Source: a bacterium (GTDB lineage Bacteria; SZUA-182). From it: a stretch of 14,624 nt of DNA. Location of the stretch: assembly GCA_003230635.1 (NCBI GenBank), contig QIFF01000142.1, forward strand, positions 1 to 14,624, given 5' to 3'. Position numbers and translations under genes: made by a program. Below are positions 1-8,152 of this stretch, in pieces. Every line of letters begins with the position of its first letter. Position 1 is the first letter of the stretch. The notes under the pieces were generated by a model. The model saw nothing but the letters and a program-made list of their open reading frames with translations. It had not been told where the DNA came from and did no database searches.

Positions 1-2
1 AT

Positions 3-362
3 CAGGACACAGCCCTGGTCAATGCCTTGCAGCGGCGAGCGGCGGTCGTTTTACAAAAGTCTATCCGCGAGGGGTTTGGTCTCACCGTAACTGAGGCTAT
101 GTGGAAAGGTACACCCGTAATCGGCGGTAATGTGGGAGGTATCCGCTACCAGATTGAGGACGGTGTTAACGGCTTTCTGGTATCTTCAGTAGAAGAAGCG
201 GCGGAAAGAATTGTCTGTTTATTAAAGGATAAGAAACTCCAAGAAAAGATGGGCAAGAAAGCCAAGGAAACCATAAGAAGTAATTTTTTGCTCACGCGCT
301 ACATGGAGCAATATCTGGACCTCTTTAACTCATTTGAAACGATTTACAAATTGAAAATGTGA
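3..362 (+). CDS. treT: TreT-like GT4 glycosyltransferase (trehalose synthase), C-terminal part
   Basis: The reading frame is open from the window edge (Q-D-T-A-L-V-N-A-L) to the stop at 360-362, so only the last 119 codons are present. The GT4 C-terminal nucleotide-sugar-binding signature is clear: EGFGLTVTE (the E-x7-E motif), then AMWKGTPVIGGNVGGIRYQI and DGVNGFLV. The run VNALQRRAAVVLQKSIREGF is characteristic of trehalose glycosyltransferring synthase (TreT), which makes trehalose reversibly from glucose and an NDP-glucose in the cytoplasm. The TTG at 27 is internal and not a real start. The next gene begins 13 bp after the stop, so the two are probably co-transcribed. The GT4 family is certain. 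The TreT assignment rests on resemblance of the visible third of the protein, and another GT4 subfamily is possible. Confidence 0.8.
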   Translation, partial: QDTALVNALQRRAAVVLQKSIREGFGLTVTEAMWKGTPVIGGNVGGIRYQIEDGVNGFLVSSVEEAAERIVCLLKDKKLQEKMGKKAKETIRSNFLLTRYMEQYLDLFNSFETIYKLKM

Positions 363-375
363 GGGGAGAAGAAAG

Positions 376-813
376 ATGAAATCCAGGAACCAGAGATTGG
401 CCTTGATAATTGCAGTAACTATTTGTATATTGGTGCTGGCCGCTGCTTGTGCCGGTTCGCGGCCTGCTATTAATTGGACTTTCTGGAAAGACCTCAAAGT
501 AAGCATAAACACGGTCGATCATCCGGCCATTGCCGCTTCCTATCGCCAAAGCGCCCAAGACTACAGGCGGATTGCCCAGGAACATGAGCGTATGAAGGCG
601 GAATATGCGGAATATGACAATGATGCAGCCGTGGTTATGCAAGCCCATTGCGATAGTTTGATTGAGAAACATCGCAGCCTGGCGCAAGAAATGGAAGCTA
701 TGGCTAAAGCGCATGAAAAGCTGGCTGCGAAGAAAAGAGAATACTACTCTCCCCAGCCGGAGACTGAACCTTCAGATGGGCAGTCCCATGGACTTAAGAT
801 ATTGGAATTCTAG
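376..813 (+). CDS. Small predicted lipoprotein, helical, unknown function
   Basis: This 145-residue protein belongs to no family I recognise. It starts with basic residues (MKSRNQR), then a hydrophobic segment at about residues 8-24 ending LAAAC, so Cys25 may be lipidated. The lipobox has Ala rather than Leu at -3, so a plain signal peptide or membrane anchor remains possible. Residues about 50-125 are rich in Ala, Glu, Lys and Gln with few helix breakers and look like a long amphipathic or coiled-coil helix (SYRQSAQDYRRIAQEHERMK onward). The tail is acidic and Pro/Ser rich. A purine-rich ribosome site (GGGGAGAAGAAAG) precedes the ATG. The gene lies 13 bp after the glycosyltransferase and 19 bp before the ATPase subunit gene, so it is probably in one operon with them. 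A structural role in the periplasm is only a guess. Confidence 0.75.
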   Translation: MKSRNQRLALIIAVTICILVLAAACAGSRPAINWTFWKDLKVSINTVDHPAIAASYRQSAQDYRRIAQEHERMKAEYAEYDNDAAVVMQAHCDSLIEKHRSLAQEMEAMAKAHEKLAAKKREYYSPQPETEPSDGQSHGLKILEF

Positions 814-832
814 CCTTTAAGGAACCCAAGCG

Positions 833-1450
833 ATGGAGTTCAATGTCAGCGCTACCCGCATGGAGTTGTTGCGCCTCAAAAAGCGCTTGGTCTTAGCTCG
901 CCGCGGGCATAAGCTCCTAAAAGACAAACAGGATGAGTTGATTCGGCGTTTTATGGAACTCATCAGCGACTACCAGGAGTTACGTCAAGACTCTGAATCA
1001 GTGCTCTCCCTAGCTTTTGAAAGCTTTCAAGGGGCACGGGCAGTTATGCCTGCGCATATTTTAGAAACAGCCCTGCTCACTGCTGGAGTAATGGAACTGA
1101 GAGTCATAGAAACTAATATTATGAACATCAGGGTGCCCCAATTTAGTTTAGAAGAGGGAAGTGGTTCCTATGGTTACAGCTTTGCGGACACCTCCTGTAA
1201 CCTGGACATCTCCCTGGAACAGTTCTCTAAGGTTCTACCTTTACTTGTACAACTGGCAGCTAAAGAAAAAGCTATTGCTCTGCTTTCCGACGAAATTGAA
1301 AAAACCCGTCGCCGGGTGAATGCCTTAGAATATGTTCTCGTTCCCAACCTGGAAGAGGCCATTCGCCAGATTAGGATGCGCCTGGAAGAGCTGGAGCGTT
1401 CGGCCCTTACCCGCTTGATGAAAATCAAGGACATTATTAGAGCACACTGA
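833..1450 (+). CDS. atpD: V-type ATP synthase/ATPase subunit D
   Basis: Subunit D is the central rotor shaft of the V/A-type ATPase, coupling the A3B3 catalytic head to the membrane ring. At 205 residues it has the usual family length. Diagnostic segments are the N-terminal TRMELLRLKKRLVLARRGHKLLKDKQDEL (positions about 8-36) and the C-terminal KTRRRVNALEYVLVPNLEEAIRQIRMRLEELER (about 157-189), which form the antiparallel coiled coil of the shaft. The start is supported by AAGGA at 819-823, 9 nt before the ATG. It follows the lipoprotein gene by 19 bp. In most bacteria subunit D follows subunits A and B. Here neither lies next to it: upstream are a lipoprotein and a glycosyltransferase, downstream galT. 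The rest of the complex must be encoded elsewhere, or this is an extra copy. Confidence 0.95.
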   Translation: MEFNVSATRMELLRLKKRLVLARRGHKLLKDKQDELIRRFMELISDYQELRQDSESVLSLAFESFQGARAVMPAHILETALLTAGVMELRVIETNIMNIRVPQFSLEEGSGSYGYSFADTSCNLDISLEQFSKVLPLLVQLAAKEKAIALLSDEIEKTRRRVNALEYVLVPNLEEAIRQIRMRLEELERSALTRLMKIKDIIRAH

Positions 1451-1480
1451 TTAACCCAGGGGGGATAACACCTCTATAAT
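1451..1480 (+). promoter_or_regulatory. Candidate sigma-70-type promoter for galT-ackA-xfp
   Basis: A perfect -10 hexamer TATAAT lies at 1475-1480, with TTAACC (4 of 6 matches to TTGACA) at 1451-1456, an 18-bp spacer. Transcription would start near 1487, leaving about 50 nt of leader before the galT ATG. It sits in the only sizeable gap between the subunit D stop and galT. The spacer contains GGGGGGATAA, repeated exactly at 1526-1535 where it acts as the galT ribosome site. Assigned by eye only. Confidence 0.4.
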
Positions 1481-1538
1481 CTTACCAAGAATTGAAAATA
1501 TTGGAACTATTGATAATCTAAATATGGGGGGATAATCT

Positions 1539-2537
1539 ATGTCAGAGCTAAGGCAAGACCCTACAACTTACGATTGGATAATTATGGCCAAAGAAAGGGC
1601 AAAGCGGCCTCATGAGTTCAATAAAAATCAGACGACTAAGGAACCTTTACCTATCCATAGGGAGGGTTGTCCTTTTTGCCCGGGCAATGAACACATGACC
1701 CCCAAGGCTGAGGCTGTTTATGGCGGTCCCGATAAGTGGAACATACGGGTAATCCCGAATAAATTTGCCGCATTGTCGCCTGACGGGGATACCGAGAGAG
1801 AGGAATGGAAGCTTTTCAGAAAAAGCCATGGGTACGGAAGGCATGAAGTCATTATCGAAACACCCTTGCATAATCAGTTTTTACCCTTTATGGACGATGC
1901 GCATGTGGAAGAATTAATAAAGGCATATAGAGACAGATACCAGGCGCTAAAAAAAGATCCCAAGATTAAAGTAATTATAATCTTTAAAAATCACGGAAAG
2001 GGTGCCGGTACATCTTTAGAGCATCCGCATACCCAGATCGTAGCCTCACCGATTGTCCCCCCCTACATTAGAAGAAAATACAATGTAACTACCCAGCATT
2101 TTGACAATACAGGGCGCTGCCTGCATCACGATATAGAGCGAATGGAACTGGAGGAGGGCACTAGAATCGTAGCTGATACTACACATTTTATAGTTCTTCA
2201 CCCCTTTGCCTCGCATTATCCCTTTGAGACATGGATCATGCCTAAAACGCACAAGTCATCGTTTGGCGACATCTCGGACGAGGAAAGAAGGGATCTCGCC
2301 AGGGTGCTCAAGGAAGTTCTCATGAAATTGTATGTCGGTCTCGGGGACCCTGATTATAACTTCATCATCCATACGGCCCCTGTGGATGACGAACATAAAC
2401 CATACTACCTGTGGCATATGCAGATAATCCCCCGGCTCACCCAAGCGGCAGGGTTTGAACTGGGCTCCGGAATTTATATTAACACGGCGCTTCCTGAGGA
2501 AACAGCGGTTTTTATGAGAGACTTGAAATTATCGTAA
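1539..2537 (+). CDS. galT: Galactose-1-phosphate uridylyltransferase family protein
   Basis: This 332-residue protein is a GalT/HIT-superfamily nucleotidyltransferase, which exchanges a hexose-1-phosphate for the NMP part of a nucleotide sugar through a uridylyl-histidine intermediate. Visible motifs are the zinc pair CPFC at residues 44-47, His111 in ETPLHNQF as a likely further metal ligand, and the active-site HPHTQ at 162-166 (second His the expected nucleophile) preceded by GKGAGTSLE. A second GalT-like half follows (HPFASHYPFETWIMPK, about 222-237). The start has a strong G-rich ribosome site at 1526-1532, 6 nt upstream. ackA begins 17 bp downstream. There is no galK or galE nearby and the pairing with phosphoketolase is unusual for a Leloir enzyme, so the real substrate could be glucose-1-P with UDP- or ADP-glucose. 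Family certain, substrate inferred. Confidence 0.88.
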   Translation: MSELRQDPTTYDWIIMAKERAKRPHEFNKNQTTKEPLPIHREGCPFCPGNEHMTPKAEAVYGGPDKWNIRVIPNKFAALSPDGDTEREEWKLFRKSHGYGRHEVIIETPLHNQFLPFMDDAHVEELIKAYRDRYQALKKDPKIKVIIIFKNHGKGAGTSLEHPHTQIVASPIVPPYIRRKYNVTTQHFDNTGRCLHHDIERMELEEGTRIVADTTHFIVLHPFASHYPFETWIMPKTHKSSFGDISDEERRDLARVLKEVLMKLYVGLGDPDYNFIIHTAPVDDEHKPYYLWHMQIIPRLTQAAGFELGSGIYINTALPEETAVFMRDLKLS

Positions 2538-2554
2538 CAGGACAGGTACTTGTT

Positions 2555-3751
2555 ATGAGTAAAAACAAATTTTTTCGGATACTCACCATCAACAGAGGCT
2601 CTTCCAGCCTGAAATTTGCCCTTTATGATATGGGGAAACTTGAAAGGTTGGTTTTGTCCGGGAATATAAGCAGGCTTGATTTACCTGTAAGTTTTTTTTG
2701 TGCCAAAAATGCCGCAGGCAAGCTTCTGGTCAATGAGGCTTTAAGGTTTGAGCATCATGACGTTGTAAAAATATTACTTGATTGGTTGAAGGGCTATACA
2801 GCGGACAAGGGCTTGGATGCGGTGGGTCATCGAGTGGTGCATGGGGGCCGCAAATTCAGCCGGCCCCATTTGCTCAACCCTGAGTCGCTGGTTTCGCTCA
2901 AAGTTTTAATTCCCTTTGACCCCGACCATCTGCCCCGGGAAATTGAAGCGATAGAAACCATTGCTGAGATTTATCCCTCCCTAAAGCAAGTGGCCTGTTT
3001 TGATACCGCCTTCCACCGGGACATGCCGGAGTTGGCGCAAATCTTTCCCCTGCCCGGATGGTTGAAAGAAGAAGGTGTTATCCGTTACGGGTTTCATGGC
3101 TTATCCTATGAATATATCATGAACAAGCTGGACGCTGAGGCGGCCCGCGGACGAATAATCATCGCTCATTTGGGCAGCGGGGCAAGCATGGCGGCGGTTA
3201 AAGGCGGCAAATGTATTGATACTACCATGGGATTTACTCCTACAGGCGGCTTGATGATGGCTACCCGTTCAGGAGATATTGATCCCGGGGTAATCCTTTA
3301 TCTCCTTGAACAGAAAGCTCTACGACTCTCCACAGTCAGCAACATGCTGAACAAGCAATCCGGTCTGTTGGGGGTATCGGGGATAAGCTCAGATATGGAA
3401 GACCTATTAAAAAAAGAAGCGAAAAATCCCTCTGCCGCCGAAGCGGTTGGTTTGTTTTGTTACCAGGCAAAGAAATTTCTGGGGGCTTTTGCTTCCGCAT
3501 TGGGGGGACTGGATACCCTGATTTTTACCGGGGGTATCGGAGAACACGCCCCTGATGTCCGGCGGCGTATTTGTGAAGGCATGGATTATTTGGGTATCAA
3601 TTTGCACCCCGGGCGCAATGAAGTTAACGCTCCTCTAATATCCAGCAAGGACAGCCCGGTCAGCGTACGGGTAATAAAGACCAACGAGGAATTAATGCTT
3701 GCAAGGCATACATATAATCTCATCCAACACATGGGAGGAGAAAAATCATGA
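2555..3751 (+). CDS. ackA: Acetate kinase
   Basis: Acetate kinase interconverts acetyl-phosphate plus ADP with acetate plus ATP in the cytoplasm. The 398-residue length fits the family. Motifs in order: [10 protein letters not shown] (about 12-21, phosphate loop), GHRVVHGG (91-98), catalytic Asp150 in [14 protein letters not shown] (177-184), AHLGSGAS (204-211), TRSGDIDPG (237-245, containing the catalytic Arg) and GGIGEHAP near 330. It differs from the best-known AckA proteins in having INRGSSS rather than INAGSSS or similar, [10 protein letters not shown] where APLHNP-type sequence is usual, and [13 protein letters not shown] instead of PLEGLVMGTRSG. Such variants are, to my knowledge, typical of acetate kinases paired with phosphoketolase. 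The stop overlaps the xfp start (ATGA at 3748-3751), indicating translational coupling with the enzyme that supplies acetyl-phosphate. Confidence 0.95.
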   Translation: MSKNKFFRILTINRGSSSLKFALYDMGKLERLVLSGNISRLDLPVSFFCAKNAAGKLLVNEALRFEHHDVVKILLDWLKGYTADKGLDAVGHRVVHGGRKFSRPHLLNPESLVSLKVLIPFDPDHLPREIEAIETIAEIYPSLKQVACFDTAFHRDMPELAQIFPLPGWLKEEGVIRYGFHGLSYEYIMNKLDAEAARGRIIIAHLGSGASMAAVKGGKCIDTTMGFTPTGGLMMATRSGDIDPGVILYLLEQKALRLSTVSNMLNKQSGLLGVSGISSDMEDLLKKEAKNPSAAEAVGLFCYQAKKFLGAFASALGGLDTLIFTGGIGEHAPDVRRRICEGMDYLGINLHPGRNEVNAPLISSKDSPVSVRVIKTNEELMLARHTYNLIQHMGGEKS

Positions 3752-6123
3752 GTAAAACACCCTTATCAAAAAAGCAGTTGAAGCGAATTGACCTGTATTG
3801 GCGGGCAGCCAACTATCTCTCGGTAGGTCAAATCTATCTGATGGACAACCCACTCCTGCAGGAGCCGTTGACAATTGAACATATCAAACCACGCTTGTTG
3901 GGGCACTGGGGGACTACACCAGGATTAAATTTTATCTATGTGCACCTTAACCGCCTGATTAAGGCCCGGGATTTGAACGTCATTTATATCGCCGGCCCCG
4001 GTCACGGCGGCCCCGGCCTGGTTGCCAATACTTATCTGGAAGGAACTTATAGCGAAGTTTATCCCAACATCTCCCAGGACACCGAGGGCATGAGCAAGCT
4101 GTTTAAGCAGTTTTCATTCCCCGGCGGGATTCCCAGCCACGTTGCCCCCGAGACCCCCGGGTCCATCCATGAAGGGGGAGAATTGGGCTACTCACTTTCT
4201 CATGCGTACGGAGCGGCTTTTGACAACCCTGACCTGATAGTGGCCTGCGTAGTAGGTGACGGTGAGGCCGAAACCGGCCCCATGGCCACTGCCTGGCATT
4301 CCAACAAGTTCCTCAATCCCGCCCGTGATGGGGCTGTGTTGCCCATCCTGCACCTGAACGGCTACAAAATCGCCAATCCGACAGTGCTGGCCCGGATCAG
4401 CCCTCAGGAACTGGAGAGTTTATTTCTCGGATATGGCTATAAACCCTACTTTGTGGAAGGCTCCGACCCTCAAACCATGCACCAGTTGATGGCACAAACG
4501 CTGGACAATATTTTTGACGAAATCAAGTCTATCCAGGATGATGCTCGTAGCGGCAAGGTTACAAAGCGTCCTCAGTGGCCGATGATTATTCTACGCACCC
4601 CTAAGGGCTGGACAGGCCCCAAGACGGTCGATGGCCTGAAAGCAGAGGGTTTCTGGCGCTCGCACCAGGTACCTTTTTCCGAAATGGCGACTAAGCCTGG
4701 ACATATTAAAATACTTCAAAAGTGGATGACAAGCTATAAACCGAAAGAGCTTTTTGATGAAAACGGACGGCTGATTCCGGAACTGGCCGAGCTGGCTCCT
4801 AAAGGAAACCGCCGCATGGGGGCCAATCCTCACGCCAACGGCGGCCTGCTGCTCAAGGACCTGAAACTGCCAAACTTCAGGGATTATGCCATTAAGGTGC
4901 CGGAACCAGGTCAAGTGACAGGAGAGGCCACTCGGGTAATGGGTTACTTTTTGCGGGATGTAATGAAGCTCAATATGGAAGAGCGAAATTTCCGGGTGGT
5001 GGGGCCGGACGAGACCGCCTCGAACCGCTGGGCCGCCTTATTTGAAGTCACCGACCGCATATGGATGGACAAGACCATCCCGGAGGATGACCATCTTTCC
5101 CCCGATGGACGGGTGATGGAAATCCTCAGTGAACACACCTGCCAGGGCTGGCTGGAGGGGTATCTGCTTACCGGCCGTCACGGGTTTTTCTCCTGCTACG
5201 AGGCCTTTATCCACATTATCGACTCAATGTTCAATCAACATGCCAAATGGCTCAAAGTCACCCGCAGCGAAATCCCCTGGCGGCGTCCCATAGCATCTCT
5301 CAACTACCTGCTGACCTCCCATGTCTGGCGTCAGGATCACAACGGCCTCAGCCACCAGGACCCCGGCTTTATCGATCACGTGGTGAACAAGAAAGCGGAT
5401 GTGGTTCGGGTCTACTTTCCCCCCGACGCCAACACCCTGCTTTCTGTAACTAATCATTGCCTGCGCAGCCGCAACTATATAAACGTGATTGTAGCCGGGA
5501 AACAACCGCAGCCGCAGTGGCTGGACATGGATGCCGCCGTCAAGCACTGTACCTCCGGCATCGGCATCTGGGAGTGGGCCAGCAACGATAAAGGCACTGA
5601 GCCTGATGTAGTAATGGCCTGCGCCGGAGACGTACCCACGATTGAAACCCTAGCGGCGGTTGACTTACTGCGCCGGCACGCCCCCGACCTGAAAATACGG
5701 GTAATCAACGTGGTGGATTTAATGACGCTTCAACCCAAGGAGGAGCATCCGCACGGGCTGTCCGACAGGGAATTTGACGCACTTTTTACCACCGACAAAC
5801 CGATTATCTTCGCCTATCATGGTTATCCCTGGCTCATCCACCGCCTCACCTACCGGCGGACGAACCACAAGAACCTCCATGTACGGGGGTACAAGGAAGA
5901 AGGGACCACCACTACCCCTTTTGACATGCTGGTGCGCAACGACCTGGATCGCTTTCACCTGGTGGCGGACGTGATCGACCGGGTGCCGAAACTCGGATAT
6001 ATTGCCGCTTATGCCAAACAGGCCGGGCGGGATAAGCTGATTGAACACAAGGAATACATTACCAAGTACGGCCAGGATATGCCGGAAATCAGGGACTGGA
6101 CATGGAAAAATAAAAATGAATGA
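3748..6123 (+). CDS. xfp: Phosphoketolase (xylulose-5-P / fructose-6-P)
   Basis: This thiamine diphosphate enzyme cleaves xylulose-5-phosphate (and often fructose-6-phosphate) with phosphate to acetyl-phosphate plus glyceraldehyde-3-P or erythrose-4-P. At 791 residues it is full length. Diagnostic segments are [15 protein letters not shown] (57-71), GPGHGGPG (83-90), [20 protein letters not shown] (123-142), the ThDP-binding [20 protein letters not shown] (170-189), and [11 protein letters not shown]; the Ser/His-rich GHWG near 52 and His86 are expected active-site residues. The start overlaps the ackA stop by 4 bp, with GGAGG at 3734-3738. It closes a sugar-to-acetate route giving ATP without the full glycolytic path. 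Dual C5/C6 specificity cannot be read from the sequence. Only 88 bp separate it from the convergent eptA, with no convincing terminator. Confidence 0.97.
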   Translation: MSKTPLSKKQLKRIDLYWRAANYLSVGQIYLMDNPLLQEPLTIEHIKPRLLGHWGTTPGLNFIYVHLNRLIKARDLNVIYIAGPGHGGPGLVANTYLEGTYSEVYPNISQDTEGMSKLFKQFSFPGGIPSHVAPETPGSIHEGGELGYSLSHAYGAAFDNPDLIVACVVGDGEAETGPMATAWHSNKFLNPARDGAVLPILHLNGYKIANPTVLARISPQELESLFLGYGYKPYFVEGSDPQTMHQLMAQTLDNIFDEIKSIQDDARSGKVTKRPQWPMIILRTPKGWTGPKTVDGLKAEGFWRSHQVPFSEMATKPGHIKILQKWMTSYKPKELFDENGRLIPELAELAPKGNRRMGANPHANGGLLLKDLKLPNFRDYAIKVPEPGQVTGEATRVMGYFLRDVMKLNMEERNFRVVGPDETASNRWAALFEVTDRIWMDKTIPEDDHLSPDGRVMEILSEHTCQGWLEGYLLTGRHGFFSCYEAFIHIIDSMFNQHAKWLKVTRSEIPWRRPIASLNYLLTSHVWRQDHNGLSHQDPGFIDHVVNKKADVVRVYFPPDANTLLSVTNHCLRSRNYINVIVAGKQPQPQWLDMDAAVKHCTSGIGIWEWASNDKGTEPDVVMACAGDVPTIETLAAVDLLRRHAPDLKIRVINVVDLMTLQPKEEHPHGLSDREFDALFTTDKPIIFAYHGYPWLIHRLTYRRTNHKNLHVRGYKEEGTTTTPFDMLVRNDLDRFHLVADVIDRVPKLGYIAAYAKQAGRDKLIEHKEYITKYGQDMPEIRDWTWKNKNE

Positions 6124-6211
6124 CCCGGAATACTCTCTCACCGACAAGGTAAAAATCAAAAATGTTGTCAGGGCGCATTAAAGGCAAAATCGGCGGTCGG
6201 GGATTATAAAG

Positions 6212-7864
6212 CTATTTCTTGCAATCAGCGAATATATCAAGTTTCGCGTCATAAATTTTTGTCTCTATGCCTGTAAGTCCTAAAATGGAGTGGAAAAGGT
6301 TGTCGTGAGAATACGCAAGGCCGCTGTGTTCTCGCAAACGAGATTTATCAATGCCGAAAGTATCCGAGAATCCATCCGAGAACCACAGGATAAAGGGAAT
6401 GTGTTTTTGCTCATCTGGAGCGACAAAATAAGGCAAGCCATGCAAGTAAATATTGTTTTCGCCCAGCGACTGTCCGTGATCGGATGCGTACAGCATTGCC
6501 GTATTAAGCCGGTCTGAATTTTTCTTCAGAAAGTGAATAACCTGCGTTAAAAAATAATCAGTATATAAGATTGTGTTGTCATAGGCGTTAACAATCTCTT
6601 CTTCCGGGCATTCCCGCAACTCGTTGGTGGAGCATTCAGGCTGAAAAACCTTGAATCTTTCCGGAGACCTCAGGTAATAAGCGGGGCCGTGACTTCCTTT
6701 CTGGTGTAAAATAATAAAGGCGTCGTTCTCAAGTTTGTCCACATATTCCTGGAGTCCGTATAATAAAATCTCGTCATAACATTCTTGTGTGTTGCAGTAA
6801 TCGGCAATTTGCAGATGGCGCATGTCCTGAGTTTCCACCCTGTCACACACCCCTTTGCAACTGGAGTTGTTATCCCGCCATAAAACGCTTGTCCCGGCAT
6901 ATGACAACACATCCAGGAGAGACTCATATTCTTTTCCCTTTGAACTACTGTAGGATTCGCGGTCAAATATGGAAAACATACAGGGAACGGAAACGGTGGT
7001 TGAAGTCCCGCATGAATAAAAATTGTCAAAATAGATTATATCCTCTTTGCTTAGCAGGGGATTGGTATTTCTTTCATAGCCGTTCAGGGAAAAATTTTTC
7101 GCTCGGGCCGCTTCTCCCACGACAAATATGATAATTGTTTTCTTTTTATTTACTCGTTGAGAGGGTTGCACATGGGCGTCTTTGCCGATGGGTATGACAA
7201 CAACCGGGCCGCTGTTGAAGAAGCTTTTTATTTGTTTGCCCGCTGCGTAAAGATAGTTGCCGGGATTCATAAGATTACGCAGCTCTCTGTGATTGCGGAA
7301 CACAGAGGAATAGTCTTTGTAAAAAGGAAAAATAATTATGATTAAACCGATGCCGCTCACGAGGATGAGACATAATTTTTTGAAAATTTTCTTTGCTAAT
7401 AAATCATATTTTATATCTGTAAAGCAGACAAAAAACGAGGGGATAATCCCCAGGAAAACAATGTAATAGAACATCTTAAAGCTAAGCAATTCAAAAACTT
7501 CAGCGGGATTTGTCTCAATAACGTTTCGCATCATTGTGTTGTCTATCATGATACCGTAGGCATTCATGAAGTAGCTGGCGAAAGCTGCGCTAATCAAGAT
7601 AAACACTACTACCGGTTTAAATACATATTTAAAACAAATAAGAGACAAAACCAAATTGACAAGCACAAACAAAGCAAGAAAAAGGGATATAAACAATCCT
7701 ATGTTTGTAATAGAAATGCCATTCAGAATTTTAAAAAAAGAGCGCCAAAAAGATGTATTGTCAAACAACAACAAAAAGAGGGCGATAACAGCGCTTAGTT
7801 TGGCTGTGTTCAAGCTAATGGCCGGTATTTTTAGTTTTCGCAGATGGGATAAAATGTCTGACAA
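6212..7864 (-). CDS. eptA: EptA-like lipid A phosphoethanolamine transferase
   Basis: EptA/MCR-family enzymes move phosphoethanolamine from phosphatidylethanolamine to lipid A at the periplasmic face of the inner membrane, lowering surface negative charge and polymyxin binding. The 550 residues split into an N-terminal domain with about five membrane helices (roughly 22-37, 54-78, 82-104, 130-148, 161-180) and a periplasmic sulfatase-fold domain from about 240. Metal and catalytic features: Glu251 in VVGEAARAKNFSLNGY, probable nucleophile Thr289 in SCGTSTTVSVPCMFS, HQKGSHGPAY, and SDHGQSLGE with a following HG. Paired cysteines (285/295, 336/340 and later pairs) match the family's disulfides. 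The start is TTG at 7862-7864 on the minus strand, eight codons after an in-frame TAG and preceded by AGGA; no Met codon occurs before residue 100, so TTG is the best choice. The gene is visibly AT-richer than xfp, which may indicate transfer. It probably belongs to the regulon of the upstream two-component system. Confidence 0.93.
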   Translation of the reverse strand: MSDILSHLRKLKIPAISLNTAKLSAVIALFLLLFDNTSFWRSFFKILNGISITNIGLFISLFLALFVLVNLVLSLICFKYVFKPVVVFILISAAFASYFMNAYGIMIDNTMMRNVIETNPAEVFELLSFKMFYYIVFLGIIPSFFVCFTDIKYDLLAKKIFKKLCLILVSGIGLIIIIFPFYKDYSSVFRNHRELRNLMNPGNYLYAAGKQIKSFFNSGPVVVIPIGKDAHVQPSQRVNKKKTIIIFVVGEAARAKNFSLNGYERNTNPLLSKEDIIYFDNFYSCGTSTTVSVPCMFSIFDRESYSSSKGKEYESLLDVLSYAGTSVLWRDNNSSCKGVCDRVETQDMRHLQIADYCNTQECYDEILLYGLQEYVDKLENDAFIILHQKGSHGPAYYLRSPERFKVFQPECSTNELRECPEEEIVNAYDNTILYTDYFLTQVIHFLKKNSDRLNTAMLYASDHGQSLGENNIYLHGLPYFVAPDEQKHIPFILWFSDGFSDTFGIDKSRLREHSGLAYSHDNLFHSILGLTGIETKIYDAKLDIFADCKK

Positions 7865-7889
7865 GGTAATATCCTGTGTTGTACTCTAT

Positions 7890-8062
7890 GAGACTGTTGC
7901 AGAAGTGAAAAATTTTAAATTCAGGCCGAAATTTTTCTATAAAACGTAACATGTTTGTAGGGGAGGGGCTTGTCCCCTCCCGTCTGGCGGGAGCCCACAA
8001 GGGGACTCCCCTACATTGAAAAATCCTGTCTTGTTACATCTTGTTTGTTTTGCAACAGTCTC
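7890..8062 (-). mobile_element. MITE-like element with 12-bp terminal inverted repeats
   Basis: The 173-bp segment begins GAGACTGTTGCA (7890-7901) and ends with its exact reverse complement TGCAACAGTCTC (8051-8062); allowing one mismatch the repeats extend to 15 bp. It has no coding capacity. Inside are further symmetrical pairs: GAAAAATTT/AAATTTTTC (7907-7915/7929-7937), GTAACA/TGTTAC (7946-7951/8032-8037) and a GTAG-to-CTAC double hairpin at 7957-8014. The tips resemble ends of some bacterial insertion sequences, so it could be a non-autonomous derivative mobilised in trans, but I cannot name the family. I see no clear target-site duplication. It lies 25 bp from the eptA start, inside the kinase-eptA gap, and is nearly symmetric, so strand is arbitrary. 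Confidence 0.7.
7957..8014. repeat. REP/BIME-like double hairpin with GTAG/CTAC feet
   Basis: Outer arms GTAGGGGAG (7957-7965) and CTCCCCTAC (8006-8014) are perfect 9-bp inverted repeats. Within them lie a perfect hairpin GGGAGGGG-cttgt-CCCCTCCC (7961-7981) and an imperfect one with GGGAG (7989-7993) against CTCCC (8006-8010), CCC and GGG continuing the stem towards an ACAA loop. Read inward from each end, both halves have the form GTAG-GGGAG-nnn-CTTGT-nnn-TCCCG, i.e. two REP-type units in opposite orientation. GTAG at the foot of a hairpin is the signature of REP sequences handled by REP-associated tyrosine transposases. No such transposase is in the window. Confidence 0.7.
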
Positions 8063-8103
8063 TTGATATTAAAATTATTAAAGCAAAATAAGATGACCAA
8101 AAC

Positions 8104-8130
8104 ATTACCAAAAGATTATCGCTTGGTAAT
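8104..8130. other. 8-bp inverted repeat between the sensor kinase and eptA
   Basis: ATTACCAA (8104-8111) and TTGGTAAT (8123-8130) are perfectly complementary around an 11-nt loop. The site lies just after the kinase stop on the minus strand. It is AT-rich and not followed by a clean T-run, so it is a poor intrinsic terminator; a regulator-binding site upstream of eptA is the alternative. The 8-bp direct repeat TTAGCAGG, twice in tandem at 8146-8161, adjoins it at the kinase 3' end. Confidence 0.35.
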
Positions 8131-8152
8131 ATTCAGGTTTAAACTTAGCAGG

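Noticed and set aside
5224..6159. Long antisense reading frames over xfp and over the end of the operon
   Set aside because: They are shadows of the well-supported xfp frame; no ribosome sites or domains, and composition follows from the GC-rich coding strand.
6124..6211. Bidirectional terminator between xfp and eptA
   Set aside because: Only a weak 5-bp GACAA/TTGTC pairing (6143-6147/6165-6169) and no T-run or GC-rich stem.
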